Positions 10,966-20,715 of a stretch of DNA of 64,000 nucleotides are shown here, piece by piece. Positions within the stretch are counted from its first letter, which is position 1. The number at the start of each line of letters is the position of its first letter. Under the pieces are notes generated by a model. The model was not told the origin of the DNA and made no database searches. It saw nothing but the letters and a program-made list of their open reading frames with translations. Source of the DNA: Minwuia thermotolerans (GTDB lineage: Bacteria > Pseudomonadota > Alphaproteobacteria > Minwuiales > Minwuiaceae); contig BQJF01000006.1 in the NCBI GenBank assembly GCA_021604565.1, positions 26,867 to 90,866 on the forward strand. The letters are read 5' to 3'. The position numbers were made by a program, and so were the translations under genes.

Positions 10966-11892
10966 TCACGCATGGCTTGACCCATAGTAGAGGCCCACGG
11001 TGTGGCGTGCCTCCGCGAAGAACAGCCATCGTTCGAGGAATGCGCCCAGCAGGAAAAGGACGGTGGCCAGGGCCGACGGGACGGGAATGCCGGTCGTGCC
11101 AAGAGCCAGGGATACCAGCAGCGCAGCCAATGGTAGGGTCAGGAGTGCCTGCGAGATCCGTCGCAGACGTGCCGCGTGGTTTCGTGCGACCCGAAAGCCC
11201 ATTTCCTCGGTCAGCCAGTTCTCGGTCACATGCGGTCGCTCGAACAGGCTGACGTCGCCGGGCTTTCCCAATCCCGTGGCGGTCGCGACCGTGGATGCCG
11301 AGGGCGCGGCCAGATTGCGCCACCAGAAATGCTTGGTGGCCATCAGCCCGACAAGCGCCACGGCGATGGCCAGGCTGACGGGCATTGGCACGGGCGTGCC
11401 GACAATGACCTGCAGGGCGAGGCAGAAGGCCCCGCCCCCGGTGATGGCGGCCAGCAGATAGACCGTACTGGTCATGGGTGTTGCCCAGGCGCGCACGGCC
11501 CGGGTCGTCTGGTAGATCATGCCGGTGCAGAACACGGTGACCATTGATCCACCCGCCGCAAGCAAGGCAGCGATGTGCCAGTGACGCCCGTCGACGAACA
11601 GTCCCCAGAACACGGCGAGCAGGGGCAGGTAGGTCGCCAGTGCCGCGACGCCTTCCCGGCTGAGCCAGCTTGTCCGCCACTGGCTGAGGGCAAAGCGCGC
11701 CCGCGAGGGCGACTTCAGGTGCAGGGTGGAACTGAGCAGCCCTGCGCTGATCATGACGAACGCGATCGGGTAGCCGAGCCGCGCCACTGCAAGGTCGGGC
11801 TGGAACAGCGCGCCCAGGGCCAGCCAGACCACCAGCCCGTAGCCGGTTCCCGACAGGACCGTGAAGCAGATAACCGAGAACGCGGGCTTCAT
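10966..11892 (-). CDS. soeC: Membrane anchor subunit of sulfite dehydrogenase (DmsC/SoeC-like)
   Basis: 308 aa from the ATG at 11892, which overlaps the stop of the upstream soeB gene as ATGA. The protein has about eight hydrophobic helices, beginning FSVICFTVLSGTGYGLVVWLALGAL and including LAYPIAFVMISAGLLSSTLHL-like segments. This is the DmsC family of quinone-reactive anchor subunits. In SoeABC the anchor passes electrons from cytoplasmic sulfite oxidation to the quinone pool. The soeA-soeB-soeC order with overlapping starts indicates one translationally coupled operon. A dimethyl sulfoxide reductase anchor is the main alternative; the cytoplasmic SoeA-like catalytic subunit argues against it. 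Confidence 0.82.
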   Translation of the reverse strand: MKPAFSVICFTVLSGTGYGLVVWLALGALFQPDLAVARLGYPIAFVMISAGLLSSTLHLKSPSRARFALSQWRTSWLSREGVAALATYLPLLAVFWGLFVDGRHWHIAALLAAGGSMVTVFCTGMIYQTTRAVRAWATPMTSTVYLLAAITGGGAFCLALQVIVGTPVPMPVSLAIAVALVGLMATKHFWWRNLAAPSASTVATATGLGKPGDVSLFERPHVTENWLTEEMGFRVARNHAARLRRISQALLTLPLAALLVSLALGTTGIPVPSALATVLFLLGAFLERWLFFAEARHTVGLYYGSSHA

Positions 11893-12623
11893 GGCAGCTT
11901 CTCCAGCGCGCCGTCGAGCCATTTCCAGAATCCGGTCAGCGGCGGGCCGTCATCCTTCGTCCGTGCGGGCGTCGGCAGGGCTGTACGTTTCCGCGGTGGC
12001 AGATACTTGTTCACCGGGCGCGTGCCCTGTTCAGGCATCAGGTCATAGCCGTCCCGGGCCGCGACCAGCAGGCTGACTTCCGATTCCGGATCGGCCAGGT
12101 CACCGAAGTGGCGGGCGCTGGAGGGGCAGGTGCGCACGCAGGCGGGAATCCGGTCTTCCTCCGGCAGGTCCTCGCTGTAGATACGGTCCACGCAGAGGGT
12201 GCATTTCTTCATGACCCCGGCCACCGGGTCCATCTCGCGCGCACCATACGGGCAGGCCCAGGCACACAGGCCACAGCCCATGCAGCGGTCCTCGTCCACC
12301 AGGACTATGCCGTCCTCGGTCCGCTTCAGGGAGGCACCGGTGGGACAGACCGTGACGCAGGGCGCGTCGTCGCAATGCAGGCAGGACTTGGGAAAATGCA
12401 CCAGCCGGGCATCGTCGCCATCCGTGACCTCGAAACTGTGGATGCGGTTCAGCCAGGTGCCGGAGACATCCGCGCCGTATGGATCGGTATCCGACAGCGG
12501 CGCGAGATCGCCGCCGGTGTTCCATTCCTTGCAGTTGACGGCACAGGCATGACAGCCGACGCAGGTGTCGAGGTCGATCACCAGCCCCAGCTTCTTTTCA
12601 GTATGGGCAGGCAGGGCGGTCAT
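11889..12623 (-). CDS. soeB: Four-cluster ferredoxin subunit of sulfite dehydrogenase (DmsB/SoeB-like)
   Basis: 244 aa when started at the ATG at 12623, which overlaps the soeA stop as ATGA. Four cysteine clusters typical of the DmsB/NrfC family are visible: CVGCHACAVNCKEWN, CLHCDDAPCVTVCPTGA, CMGCGLCAWACPYGA and CTLCVDR with the later ACVRTCPSSARHFGD. Each binds a [4Fe-4S] cluster and together they wire the molybdenum subunit to the membrane anchor. There is no export signal, consistent with an enzyme facing the cytoplasm. The longer frame upstream reads as part of soeA in another frame. Confidence 0.9.
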   Translation of the reverse strand: MTALPAHTEKKLGLVIDLDTCVGCHACAVNCKEWNTGGDLAPLSDTDPYGADVSGTWLNRIHSFEVTDGDDARLVHFPKSCLHCDDAPCVTVCPTGASLKRTEDGIVLVDEDRCMGCGLCAWACPYGAREMDPVAGVMKKCTLCVDRIYSEDLPEEDRIPACVRTCPSSARHFGDLADPESEVSLLVAARDGYDLMPEQGTRPVNKYLPPRKRTALPTPARTKDDGPPLTGFWKWLDGALEKLP

Positions 12624-15514
12624 GTGCGTCGGCTCCGGTCCGGGTGCCAGGCGCTGGCCGCCGGTTGCGGCAATGCGCTGTCCAGCGGTGGCTGCGCCGC
12701 GAAACGCGGCATGGTGCGCGCCGTATCGCCGTCCCGCACCTTCTCCAGCCGGACCCGCAGGTCGAACCACGCAGCCTGCCCGGTGATCGGGTCCGAGTTG
12801 GCGTGACGCTGGCCGTCACCCCGGTCGGGCAGAAGCTCGTGGATCAGATGGTTGAGCAGAAAGCCCTTCTCGGCCTCCGGCGAGTCGGGACTCAGGTTCC
12901 AGGCTCCGGATCGCTTGCCGATCGCGTTCCAGGTCCAGATCGTGCGGTCATTGACGGCAGCCATGCGTTTCACCGGCACGCGAATGCGCCCGTGGTGAGA
13001 GACGACGTCCACCAGATCGCCGTCCCGCAGTTCCATTTCATCGAACAGGCCTGCCGGAATGTGCATTGCGTTCGCGGTATGGATCTGGCGCAGCCAGGCA
13101 TTCTGCGACCCCCAACTGTGATACATCGCCATCGGGCGCTGGGTCAGGGCGTGCAGGGGGAAGTCCGCGTCCTCGATCCCTTGCCCTTCGAACGGCGGGT
13201 ACCAGCGGGGCAGGGGCGTGAAGGTGTCGGCGATCCGCTGGCGCAGATGTTCCGGTGGCTGGCGCTCACCGTGTCCCTGTGCCGCCAGCCGGAACTTCTG
13301 CAGCGGTTCCAGATAGAGCTGGAAAGTCACCGGGGCAGGCTTGTCGAAGAACCCCATCTCCACCGCGAAGTCCTGATAGGACCGGTTGGCGAACTTGAAG
13401 AACCGCGCTTCCTCCGGGATTTCCTGACTCCAGAAGCTGCCGTTGGCGATGTAGCGGTCAAGCTGGTCCGGGTTGACGTCGCCGCGTCCTGCATCACTGC
13501 CGTCGGCCCCCCGGAATCCGGCAAGCGGACCAATGCCGGGCTTGCGCAGGTGGTTGACCATGTAGTCGGCATAATCGTCATAGGTCGGTGCCCCGTCCTC
13601 CCCGACGAAGCCGGGCAGACCCAGCCGGGCACCCAGGTCGATCAGCACCGTCTGGAACCCGCGCACATCCCGGTCGGGCTCGATCACAGGCCAGCGGATG
13701 GCGTCAGCCACCATGTCCGGCTCCGCGATTGGCCGGTCGAGCAGGGATATGCAGTCGTGCCGTTCCAGATAGGTCGTGTCGGGCAGCACGAGGTCCGCGT
13801 AGGCCACCATCTCCGATGAATAGGCATCGGAATAGATGATTTTCGGGATGACATAGTTCCCGTCGTCGTCGGTCGCGGTCAGCATCTCCATGGTGCCCGC
13901 CGTGTTCATCGACGAGTTCCAGGCCATGTTGGCCATGTAAAGGAACAGCACATCGACCGGATAGGGATCGCGGTTGAAGGCATTGGCGATGACCATGTGC
14001 ATCATGCCATGGGCCGACAGCGGCGCGTCCCATGAGAACGCCTTGTCGATGCGGATGGGCTTGCCGTCATCGTCCAGCAGCAGATCCTCCGGCCCGCGCG
14101 GGAATCCCAGATGCGGTCCGGCCAGCGGCTGGTTGGGCAGGATGCGTCCGGTGACGCCTGCTCCTGTCGGCTTCGGATGCACCTCGACCGGCTTGGGGTA
14201 GGGCGGTTCGAACCTGAATCCGCCCGGGCAGTCGACAGCACCGATCAGCACCTGCAGCAGGTGCAGCGCCCGGCAGGTCTGAAACCCGTTCGAGTGGGCC
14301 GAGATTCCGCGCATGGCATGAAACGCGACCGGACGACCGGTGAAGCCGTCATGCTGTTCCCCGTCCATGTCGGTCCAGGGCTGGTCGATGCGGATCTCTT
14401 CCTCGAACGCTACCCGCCCGATCTCCGCTGCCAGGGTACGGATACGGTCGGCACCGATCCCGGTCTCCCCCGCCACCGCCTCGGGTGTGTACGCGGGATC
14501 CAGCGCGGTTTCGGCGATCAGCTCGAACGACGGTCGGGCGCTGCCGCCGTCCGGCAGTTCCAGGCGGCCCTTCAGGGACGGGCGCTTCGTGACCGTGACC
14601 GGCTTTCCGCTGTCGCGATCCAGCATCAGCGGCTTGCCCTCGTCGTCGCGCAGGAACAGGCCGTCGTCCGCCGCACCGGGCCGGTCGATGACCAGCCAGG
14701 CGGCGTTGGAATAGCGCATCAGGTAGTCCAGATCGACGCGACCGTTGCGCATCAGTTCGTGGATCAGGCTGAGCACCAGCAGCCCGTCGGTGCCGGGCCG
14801 GATACCGAACCAGTCGTCGGCCACCGCCGAATAGCCGGTCCGGATCGGATTGACCGAAACGACCCGGACGCCGCGTTGCTTCAGCTTGGCGATGCCGGCC
14901 TTGATAGGGTTGGAGTCATGGTCCTCGGCCACGCCGAACAGCAGGAACAGCTTCGTGCGGTCCCAGTCCGGCTGACCGAATTCCCAGAATGCGCCGCCGA
15001 TGGTGTAGATGCCGGCCGTCGCCATGTTGACGGAGCAGAAGCCGCCGTGTGCCGCATAGTTGGGGGTGCCGAACTGCTGCGCCCAGAAGCTGGTCAGTGA
15101 CTGGCTCTGGTCGCGACCGGTGAAGAACGCCAGCCGTTTCGGGCTGGTGGCGCGGGCGCGGGCCAGCCAGGCGGTGGCCATGTCCAGCGCTTCCTCCCAC
15201 TCGATCTCCTCGAACCGGTTCTCGCCGCGTTTGCCGACGCGCTTCAGCGGCTTGCGCAGCCGGGCGGGGGAATAATGCTGCATGATGCCCGCCGAGCCCT
15301 TGGCGCACAGCACACCCTTGTTCACCGGATGGTCGCGGTTGCCACCGATGTAGCGGACCTGGTCGCCTTCCAGATGGACATCGATGCCGCAGCGGCAGGC
15401 ACACATGTAGCAGGTCGTCTTCTCGACCCGGCGTTCGGTGCCGGTGCCACGGTTCGTCGCCCTGTGTTCGGACGATGTGTGTTCGGACGATGCGTGTTCG
15501 GACGGTGCGTTCAC
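12620..15514 (-). CDS. soeA: Molybdopterin catalytic subunit, sulfite dehydrogenase (quinone) SoeA-like
   Basis: 964 aa from a GTG at 15514 that follows a strong GGGGAGG site by 4 bases; the open frame extends 80 codons further without a ribosome site. The N-terminus has no Tat signal, as in cytoplasmic SoeA and unlike DmsA. The [4Fe-4S] motif is C-x2-C-x3-C (CYMCACRC) with the fourth Cys in [19 protein letters not shown]. Molybdopterin-binding blocks follow, including [20 protein letters not shown] and the late [16 protein letters not shown] and [19 protein letters not shown]. Together with soeB and soeC it should oxidise sulfite to sulfate and feed electrons to quinone. Near the N-terminus the pentapeptide (A/T)-(S/P)-S-E-H occurs three times. 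Substrate is inferred from family resemblance. Confidence 0.82.
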   Translation of the reverse strand: MNAPSEHASSEHTSSEHRATNRGTGTERRVEKTTCYMCACRCGIDVHLEGDQVRYIGGNRDHPVNKGVLCAKGSAGIMQHYSPARLRKPLKRVGKRGENRFEEIEWEEALDMATAWLARARATSPKRLAFFTGRDQSQSLTSFWAQQFGTPNYAAHGGFCSVNMATAGIYTIGGAFWEFGQPDWDRTKLFLLFGVAEDHDSNPIKAGIAKLKQRGVRVVSVNPIRTGYSAVADDWFGIRPGTDGLLVLSLIHELMRNGRVDLDYLMRYSNAAWLVIDRPGAADDGLFLRDDEGKPLMLDRDSGKPVTVTKRPSLKGRLELPDGGSARPSFELIAETALDPAYTPEAVAGETGIGADRIRTLAAEIGRVAFEEEIRIDQPWTDMDGEQHDGFTGRPVAFHAMRGISAHSNGFQTCRALHLLQVLIGAVDCPGGFRFEPPYPKPVEVHPKPTGAGVTGRILPNQPLAGPHLGFPRGPEDLLLDDDGKPIRIDKAFSWDAPLSAHGMMHMVIANAFNRDPYPVDVLFLYMANMAWNSSMNTAGTMEMLTATDDDGNYVIPKIIYSDAYSSEMVAYADLVLPDTTYLERHDCISLLDRPIAEPDMVADAIRWPVIEPDRDVRGFQTVLIDLGARLGLPGFVGEDGAPTYDDYADYMVNHLRKPGIGPLAGFRGADGSDAGRGDVNPDQLDRYIANGSFWSQEIPEEARFFKFANRSYQDFAVEMGFFDKPAPVTFQLYLEPLQKFRLAAQGHGERQPPEHLRQRIADTFTPLPRWYPPFEGQGIEDADFPLHALTQRPMAMYHSWGSQNAWLRQIHTANAMHIPAGLFDEMELRDGDLVDVVSHHGRIRVPVKRMAAVNDRTIWTWNAIGKRSGAWNLSPDSPEAEKGFLLNHLIHELLPDRGDGQRHANSDPITGQAAWFDLRVRLEKVRDGDTARTMPRFAAQPPLDSALPQPAASAWHPDRSRRT
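15464..15508. repeat. Three tandem 15-bp units in the 5' end of soeA
   Basis: Units GTGTTCGGACGATGT, GTGTTCGGACGATGC and GTGTTCGGACGGTGC lie head to tail on the plus strand. Read on the minus strand they encode the pentapeptides [10 protein letters not shown] and TSSEH immediately after the soeA start. Because the unit length is a multiple of three, copy-number change would keep the reading frame. Confidence 0.9.
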
Positions 15515-15756
15515 GGTGCCTCCCCAGCAACCACGCGGCGGGTTTCGCAGCGATTCAGGGTATTTCACACCCCGCAGGCGGAGTTTGGACGAAGCAGCGG
15601 GCCGGACGCAAGGCGGTGGCTGCCATGGCTGGCATTCGCGCTGCCGGGGACCCGGGCGCAATTCGGTTTTGTCCCGGACGGCGGGCCGCGCTATGTTCCG
15701 CGCAGCAACTGACGCTGAACGACAGGACCTGTCACAGAAACAAGGGGAGATCACTC

Positions 15757-16941
15757 ATGGCTGATGCAGTCATCGTTTCAACCGCCCGGACGCCGATCGG
15801 CAAGGCTTTCCGTGGTGCGTTCAACAATACCGGTGGCGCCGAGATGGGCGGCCATGTGGTGAAGCACGCCGTGGAGCGTGCGGGCATCGAAGGCGCGGAA
15901 GTCGAGGACGTGCTGATGGGCTGCGCCAATCCGGAAGGCACCACCGGCGGCAACATCGCCCGCCAGATCGCGCTGCGTGCGGGTCTTCCGGTCAATGTGC
16001 CGGGTGCCACGGTCAACCGCTTCTGCTCCTCCGGTCTGCAGACCATCGCCATGGCGAGCCAGCGGATCATCGCCGACGAAGCCGATGTGCTGGTCGCCGG
16101 TGGTCTGGAGTCGGTCAGCCTGGTGCAGAACGAACATGCCAACCGCTACCGCTCCAAGGACGAGTGGCTGGAGAAGACCCATCCGGGCATCTACTACTCC
16201 ATGATCCAGACGGCTGAAGTCGTGGCCAACCGCTATGGCGTCAGCCGCGAGTATCAGGACGAGTACGGCCTGCAGTCGCAGATGCGCACCGCCGCGGGCC
16301 AGCAGGCCGGCAAGTTCGATGACGAGATCGTGCCGATGACCACGACCAAGATCGTCACCGACAAGCAGACCGGCGAGACCTCCGAAGTCGAGGTGACGCT
16401 GGACAAGGACGAGGGCAATCGCGCCGACACCAATCTGGAAGGCCTGTCCTCCCTGAAGCCGGTGATCGGTGACAATGGCTTCATCACCGCCGGCAACGCC
16501 TCGCAGCTTTCCGACGGTGCCTCTGCCGCCGTGGTCATGAACGCCAAGGTCGCTGAGCAGAAGGGCCTGCAGCCGCTGGGCATCTTCCGCGGCTTTGCCG
16601 TTGCGGGTCTGGAACCGGACGAGATGGGCATCGGCCCGATCTATGCCGTGCCGAAGCTGCTGGAGCGTACCGGCCTGAAGATGGACGACATCGACCTCTG
16701 GGAACTGAACGAGGCCTTCGCGGTGCAGGTCCTGTATTCCCGCGACAAGCTGGGCATTCCCAACGAGATCCTGAACGTCAACGGCGGCGCGATCTCCATC
16801 GGCCACCCGTTCGGCATGTCCGGTGCCCGCATGGTCGGCCACGCGCTGATCGAGGGCAAGCGTCGCGGCTCCAAGTACGTCGTCTGCACCATGTGCATCG
16901 GTGGCGGTCAGGGCGCAGCCGGCCTGTTCGAGGTCGCGTGA
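15757..16941 (+). CDS. Acetyl-CoA acetyltransferase (thiolase)
   Basis: 394 aa. The upstream open frame is longer, but AAGGGGAG precedes the ATG at 15757 and [20 protein letters not shown] is the classic thiolase start. The acyl-accepting cysteine is in [15 protein letters not shown], the active-site histidine in [18 protein letters not shown] and the second catalytic cysteine in [16 protein letters not shown]. It catalyses thiolytic cleavage of 3-ketoacyl-CoA or the reverse condensation. The chain-length preference cannot be told from sequence; annotations of close relatives range from FadA-like to PhaA-like. It is divergent from soeA and ends at a good terminator. Confidence 0.93.
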   Translation: MADAVIVSTARTPIGKAFRGAFNNTGGAEMGGHVVKHAVERAGIEGAEVEDVLMGCANPEGTTGGNIARQIALRAGLPVNVPGATVNRFCSSGLQTIAMASQRIIADEADVLVAGGLESVSLVQNEHANRYRSKDEWLEKTHPGIYYSMIQTAEVVANRYGVSREYQDEYGLQSQMRTAAGQQAGKFDDEIVPMTTTKIVTDKQTGETSEVEVTLDKDEGNRADTNLEGLSSLKPVIGDNGFITAGNASQLSDGASAAVVMNAKVAEQKGLQPLGIFRGFAVAGLEPDEMGIGPIYAVPKLLERTGLKMDDIDLWELNEAFAVQVLYSRDKLGIPNEILNVNGGAISIGHPFGMSGARMVGHALIEGKRRGSKYVVCTMCIGGGQGAAGLFEVA

Positions 16942-16988
16942 TCTGACTGTCCCGGACGCCTGATGGCGTCTGACGGAACGACATGAGG

Positions 16989-17025
16989 AAGGGGGCGGTG
17001 TCCATCGGGTGCCGCCCCCTTTCTT
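16989..17025 (+). terminator. Rho-independent terminator after thiolase gene
   Basis: Stem AAGGGGGCGG (16989-16998) pairs with CCGCCCCCTT (17012-17021), a 13-base loop lies between, and TTCTT follows. It sits 48 bases after the thiolase stop. Confidence 0.8.
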
Positions 17026-17069
17026 GTTGGGAGAGCGGGTTGGCGCGATCCCGTCGGTTGATGGCGGTG

Positions 17070-17612
17070 TCAGGATTCGATGATCTGGCGGACCTGTTTC
17101 ATGGTCATGAACATGCGGGCCTCGTTGCTGGCAAAGCTCTGAAACCCGAATTCCTCATACCATCCCTTGCGCCTCGTAAAGGTGTCCGCGTCACCATCGG
17201 ACATCACGTCGAGCAGGACGGCGTGACACCCGGCCTGATCCGCGATGACGCAGGCCTTCTCGAAAACATGGTGCATGAGCAGGCTTCCGACACCGAGGCC
17301 CTGCGCCCGCAATTCGACAGCCACCTGACCGAGAAACAGAACCGGGACTTCGCCATGGCTGGGGGTGCCTCTTGGCGGTTTCGGTAACTCGGTGACATTC
17401 ATCGTGCCGACATTGATGGCGTGATAGCCAAGGATCGTCGTCTCGCCCGATTCGACCGCGACATAGACCCGTGTCATGTCATCTTTCTGCTGCTTCCTGG
17501 CAGACAGATTCAGGAAATTGTTCAACCGCGCGACACCACAGTCAAACCCGGAGCGATCATGTCGCCCCGGGTCCCAGCTCTCGATGTTGATAGGTGTCTC
17601 GTCAGTCAGCAT
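17070..17612 (-). CDS. tacT: GNAT acetyltransferase toxin, TacT-like
   Basis: 180 aa GNAT-fold protein. Family hallmarks of TacT/AtaT-type toxins are the N-terminal FDCGVARLNNFLNLSARKQQKDDMTRVYVA block, the acetyl-CoA-binding loop LGQVAVELRAQGLGVGSLLMHH, and a late aromatic segment KGWYEEFGFQSF. These toxins acetylate the amino group of charged tRNAs and stop translation. Its ATG overlaps the antitoxin gene by 11 bases, so antitoxin and toxin are coupled. The tRNA target is not predictable here. Confidence 0.9.
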   Translation of the reverse strand: MLTDETPINIESWDPGRHDRSGFDCGVARLNNFLNLSARKQQKDDMTRVYVAVESGETTILGYHAINVGTMNVTELPKPPRGTPSHGEVPVLFLGQVAVELRAQGLGVGSLLMHHVFEKACVIADQAGCHAVLLDVMSDGDADTFTRRKGWYEEFGFQSFASNEARMFMTMKQVRQIIES

Positions 17613-17910
17613 TCGCCACGCGACGCCGGTATGAGGCGGCAGCCTTGAGGGCGCGCGGCGTCGGAGCAGGGGGCGTGTCGAGCGCCGTTGAAAACCGTCT
17701 GGCGTCCTCCGCTGTCAGCACATGACGGGAACTGTCCTCGATGACCCGCTGTGCCTCCTTGGCAATCGCGTTGCGCAGGAACACCGACTTGTCGACCCCG
17801 AGAGCCACAGTGGCGCGCTCAATCAGCGCCGTAAGGCTGTCGCCATGCCGTATCTGTGTGGTGCGCGTCTGCTTCTCGCTGTTCAGACCGGTCACATTCA
17901 GGTCCAGCAT
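17602..17910 (-). CDS. tacA: DUF1778 ribbon-helix-helix antitoxin, TacA-like
   Basis: 102 aa. The open frame reaches 17952, but GAGGAG precedes the ATG at 17910 and the longer version would begin inside the operator palindrome. The first ~70 residues fit a ribbon-helix-helix DNA-binding dimer (RTTQIRHGDSLTALIERATVALGVDKSVFLRNAIAKEA); the C-terminal tail, SSRHVLTAEDARRFSTALDTPP, is the part that wraps the toxin in known TacAT pairs. It neutralises the acetyltransferase and should repress its own promoter through the palindrome at 17933-17959. Confidence 0.9.
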   Translation of the reverse strand: MLDLNVTGLNSEKQTRTTQIRHGDSLTALIERATVALGVDKSVFLRNAIAKEAQRVIEDSSRHVLTAEDARRFSTALDTPPAPTPRALKAAASYRRRVANAD

Positions 17911-17932
17911 TTTCGAACTCCTCTGCTCCCGT

Positions 17933-17962
17933 ATATGTAATGCAAATTGCATTACATATCAA
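17933..17962 (-). promoter_or_regulatory. Autoregulated promoter and palindromic operator of the tacAT module
   Basis: A perfect inverted repeat has 13-base arms, ATATGTAATGCAA and TTGCATTACATAT, around one central base (17933-17959). Read on the minus strand, a -35-like TTGATA (17962-17957) and a -10-like TACATA (17939-17934) are separated by exactly 17 bases, so the palindrome fills the promoter spacer. The antitoxin ATG is at 17910. Binding by TacA is inferred from location and the family's habit of autoregulation. Confidence 0.8.
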
Positions 17963-18041
17963 CAGCGATCGATGTTCCCTGCATTCTGACAAGTCGCAGT
18001 TTCTTTGGAAGATCGGTACCAGTATTGCGACCTGCGTTTCG

Positions 18042-20477
18042 CTACTCCCGCGCGGCGACTTCCAGCGGAGGTACCTTGCAGATCTGCGGGCTGCTGGTCG
18101 GGCCGAGCGGCGTTGCTATGCCGCCATTCGCGTCGATGGAGACCTGGTGACCGGCGATCTGCAGGCTGAAGCCGCCGCCGGGTTTGGCCGTCACGGCCTC
18201 GGCGACGGTACCCTTGCAGCCCAGATCAACCGCGACGAGGAATTCGGCTGAACTCACCTTTTCCGTCGTGGCCACCGTTGCATGCCATTGCGGCTGCCAG
18301 TCGGGCACGAAGAAGTCGTCCGGGTTGGCGGGGAACTCACTGGTCTGGCCGATACCGAAGTCCGGGGCGCTGAGCACGGTGAAGCAGGCCTTGCCCTCGC
18401 CCTTCGTGATGTTGAGGCCGTTGGCGCCCTGATGCTCGATCTCGGTCCAGCTATGCAGGTTCCACTCGAAACGGCGCGGGGTTTCGGAGGCGAGATCGTC
18501 GTAGATCAGCGCCACGTCGGGCCGCAGGTACATCATCGTGCGCACCGCCCGGCTCAGCTCGCCCTTGTAGGCCGCGGTGGCATCGCCGACCGCCATGTCC
18601 ATGTCGCCGCAGCGTGCGAAGTTGCGCAGCGTGCCCTGGGCCGAGCGATCCTGGTACGGCTGGCCTTCGCCGCCGTCATAGGTGATCGCGTTGTGGGCCT
18701 TGGTGCGCATGGTCCAGCTCTCGTGGTGCGCCGATTTCCATGTGTCGTAGTAGCCGCTGTCGATGGCCAGCGACTCGCCGCGACCGTTGATGATGAAGCT
18801 GTTCTGGTCCGCATGGGAATGGTTGAAGGAACCGTAGGGACTGGACTTGAACAGGATCGAATAGCGGTCGCGGTCATCAAGGTCGCTGTGCATCGCCACC
18901 CAGCCGATGGAGGGGAAGACCGCCGTATCGGGCAGGGTGACATGCTCCTCCGCCACGAACGGTTTCGCGGCCTCGTAGAGGGGGCCATAGAGGTGAACGA
19001 AATACTCCTCGTCCGTCTCGGCCTCGTTCCAGAGGGAGGCCAGACGGCGGCTGATCGGGGTGTCCACCCGCTGCAGATAGAGCTTCGACAGCAGGCTCCA
19101 GGCGGAGGAGCGTTCGTACTCGCCGCCGTCGCCGAAGGAACTGTTCGGTGTGCCCGGCGGGATCAGGTAGCTGAAGAAGATGCCTGCCTGCTTGGGCCAG
19201 CCCATGTTGACCGGATCGACACCGATCGCATTCCGCAGCACGTCCCAGTACTGCATGCTGTTCATCGCGTCCCAGACACCATAGTTGACGCCATTGCCGA
19301 AGCCGCCGTCATCACCGCCCCAGGGATTGTTGGTGGCGAGATATATGGGATAGGTGCGGAAGAACCAGTTCTTGGCGCGTGGGGAGTCACCGGCCAGCAG
19401 GATGGCGATGGCCGTGATCGCACCGGCCTGGCGGAAACCGTGGCTGTTGTAGGGCTTGCGCTCCAGTTGACGGCGCGGATGCACGATGTAGCGATCAAAC
19501 GCGGCTTGCGTCCGGTACTCGATCATCTTGATCGTCTCGGCCTTCTGTTCGTCGGTCAGCCACCGCTTGGTGATGTCATAGGTCAGGGCCAGCGCCAGCG
19601 AGATGCGCAGGTTCGACAGGTCCGATGAGCGGAGACCGGTCGAGTGGTCCGGATCCCAGGACAGCAGGTTCGCCGCCCGCCGCCAGCTTTCGCCCAGCGT
19701 CGCCTCGTCCCGCGTCAGCCAGTAGGTGTAGGTGAGAGCGGACAGGCGCACGGTGGCGCGATTGACCTCGCTGGCAATGAAACGGGCCACACGGATACGC
19801 TCGTAGAAGTCCTCCACCTCGAAAGTGGCGACCGGCGGCTCCTTGGTCAGTTCGTCGCCGATCCACTTCTTCTCGACCGTCCGCTTCACGCTGTTGAACA
19901 GGGGCTTGCGTCCCCCCTGCCGCAGGTCACGGCGCAGCAGCCCGAATTCCTGCTTCGGTGGCATTGCGCGGGGGTTGCGGCGGTCCAGTGCCAGCTCCCA
20001 GGCTTCCGAAACGGACGGGGCAACAAAGACATGGGCGTTCGGATGGATGCTGAACGCCCGCCATTCACTCCAGTCCCCTGCAGGCTGGCCGGCGGGCCAG
20101 AGCCGTGCGCGCCAGCGCCAGTTGCCCTTCGCCAGTGGTGCGTCGAGCATGAGGTGGTTGTCCGGCGTCAGACGATGGACGCGGGTTCCGTCCTCATTGA
20201 GGATTTCCAGCTCATAGGTCGTGTCCACGGCATCATAGCGCCAGTGAAACACCGGCGGATTCTGCGCGGTAATGGTCCCGTTTGCAGGATAGACCGGAAA
20301 TTCCAGCGCGGTCTGCGGTGACAGGAAATCGGTCACTTCCTGCGGCTTCGGCAACCGTTGCACGTAGTCGAGCCAGACATCGACATCCTTGCGCTCTGTC
20401 TCGGCACGGGACGCCGTCGCAATGCAGATTGCGAGTGTGGCGAGGGCCAGCGCACGAAAACCAGTGCGAAATTCCAT
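18042..20477 (-). CDS. Exported heparinase II/III-like protein with DUF4962 domain
   Basis: 811 aa from the ATG at 20477, which follows GGGAGA; a longer form from 20525 is open. A signal peptide (FRALALATLAICIATASRA) is followed by a DUF4962 region (about 45-480), including FPVYPANGTITAQNPPVFHWRY and an alpha/alpha-barrel section with YNSHGFRQAGAI. The C-terminal heparinase II/III beta-domain is recognisable at SPYGSFNHSHADQNSFIINGRGESLAIDSGYY and TKAHNAITYDGGEGQ. Such proteins are polysaccharide lyases acting on uronic acid polymers. It is divergent from the glycosyltransferase at 20716 and the AlgD gene further on, suggesting turnover or trimming of the same exopolysaccharide. The lyase substrate is not known. 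Confidence 0.85.
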   Translation of the reverse strand: MEFRTGFRALALATLAICIATASRAETERKDVDVWLDYVQRLPKPQEVTDFLSPQTALEFPVYPANGTITAQNPPVFHWRYDAVDTTYELEILNEDGTRVHRLTPDNHLMLDAPLAKGNWRWRARLWPAGQPAGDWSEWRAFSIHPNAHVFVAPSVSEAWELALDRRNPRAMPPKQEFGLLRRDLRQGGRKPLFNSVKRTVEKKWIGDELTKEPPVATFEVEDFYERIRVARFIASEVNRATVRLSALTYTYWLTRDEATLGESWRRAANLLSWDPDHSTGLRSSDLSNLRISLALALTYDITKRWLTDEQKAETIKMIEYRTQAAFDRYIVHPRRQLERKPYNSHGFRQAGAITAIAILLAGDSPRAKNWFFRTYPIYLATNNPWGGDDGGFGNGVNYGVWDAMNSMQYWDVLRNAIGVDPVNMGWPKQAGIFFSYLIPPGTPNSSFGDGGEYERSSAWSLLSKLYLQRVDTPISRRLASLWNEAETDEEYFVHLYGPLYEAAKPFVAEEHVTLPDTAVFPSIGWVAMHSDLDDRDRYSILFKSSPYGSFNHSHADQNSFIINGRGESLAIDSGYYDTWKSAHHESWTMRTKAHNAITYDGGEGQPYQDRSAQGTLRNFARCGDMDMAVGDATAAYKGELSRAVRTMMYLRPDVALIYDDLASETPRRFEWNLHSWTEIEHQGANGLNITKGEGKACFTVLSAPDFGIGQTSEFPANPDDFFVPDWQPQWHATVATTEKVSSAEFLVAVDLGCKGTVAEAVTAKPGGGFSLQIAGHQVSIDANGGIATPLGPTSSPQICKVPPLEVAARE

Positions 20478-20715
20478 CAGATATCTCCCGATCGGGCTTG
20501 CAGGGACCTGTTCAGGCTTCCGCATTCAAGTTTCCTGCCGTCTGGCTGATGCCGGGAGAGGCGGGGCTGTTTCCCGTCCATCGTCCGGTTGACAGTTGTC
20601 ATCGTCGCGCCCTACAGGGGCAGAGCGTGCATTGCCGTGCAGGACGCAAGGGTTATAGCGTCCCATTGCGGTCGAGGGCCACAATCTGGTGCGGCCATGG
20701 TCAGACAGGGAAACG

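Noticed and set aside
10966..15514. DMSO reductase DmsABC
   Set aside because: The catalytic subunit has no Tat signal and its N-terminal cluster region resembles SoeA; DMSO reductase is kept only as an alternative.
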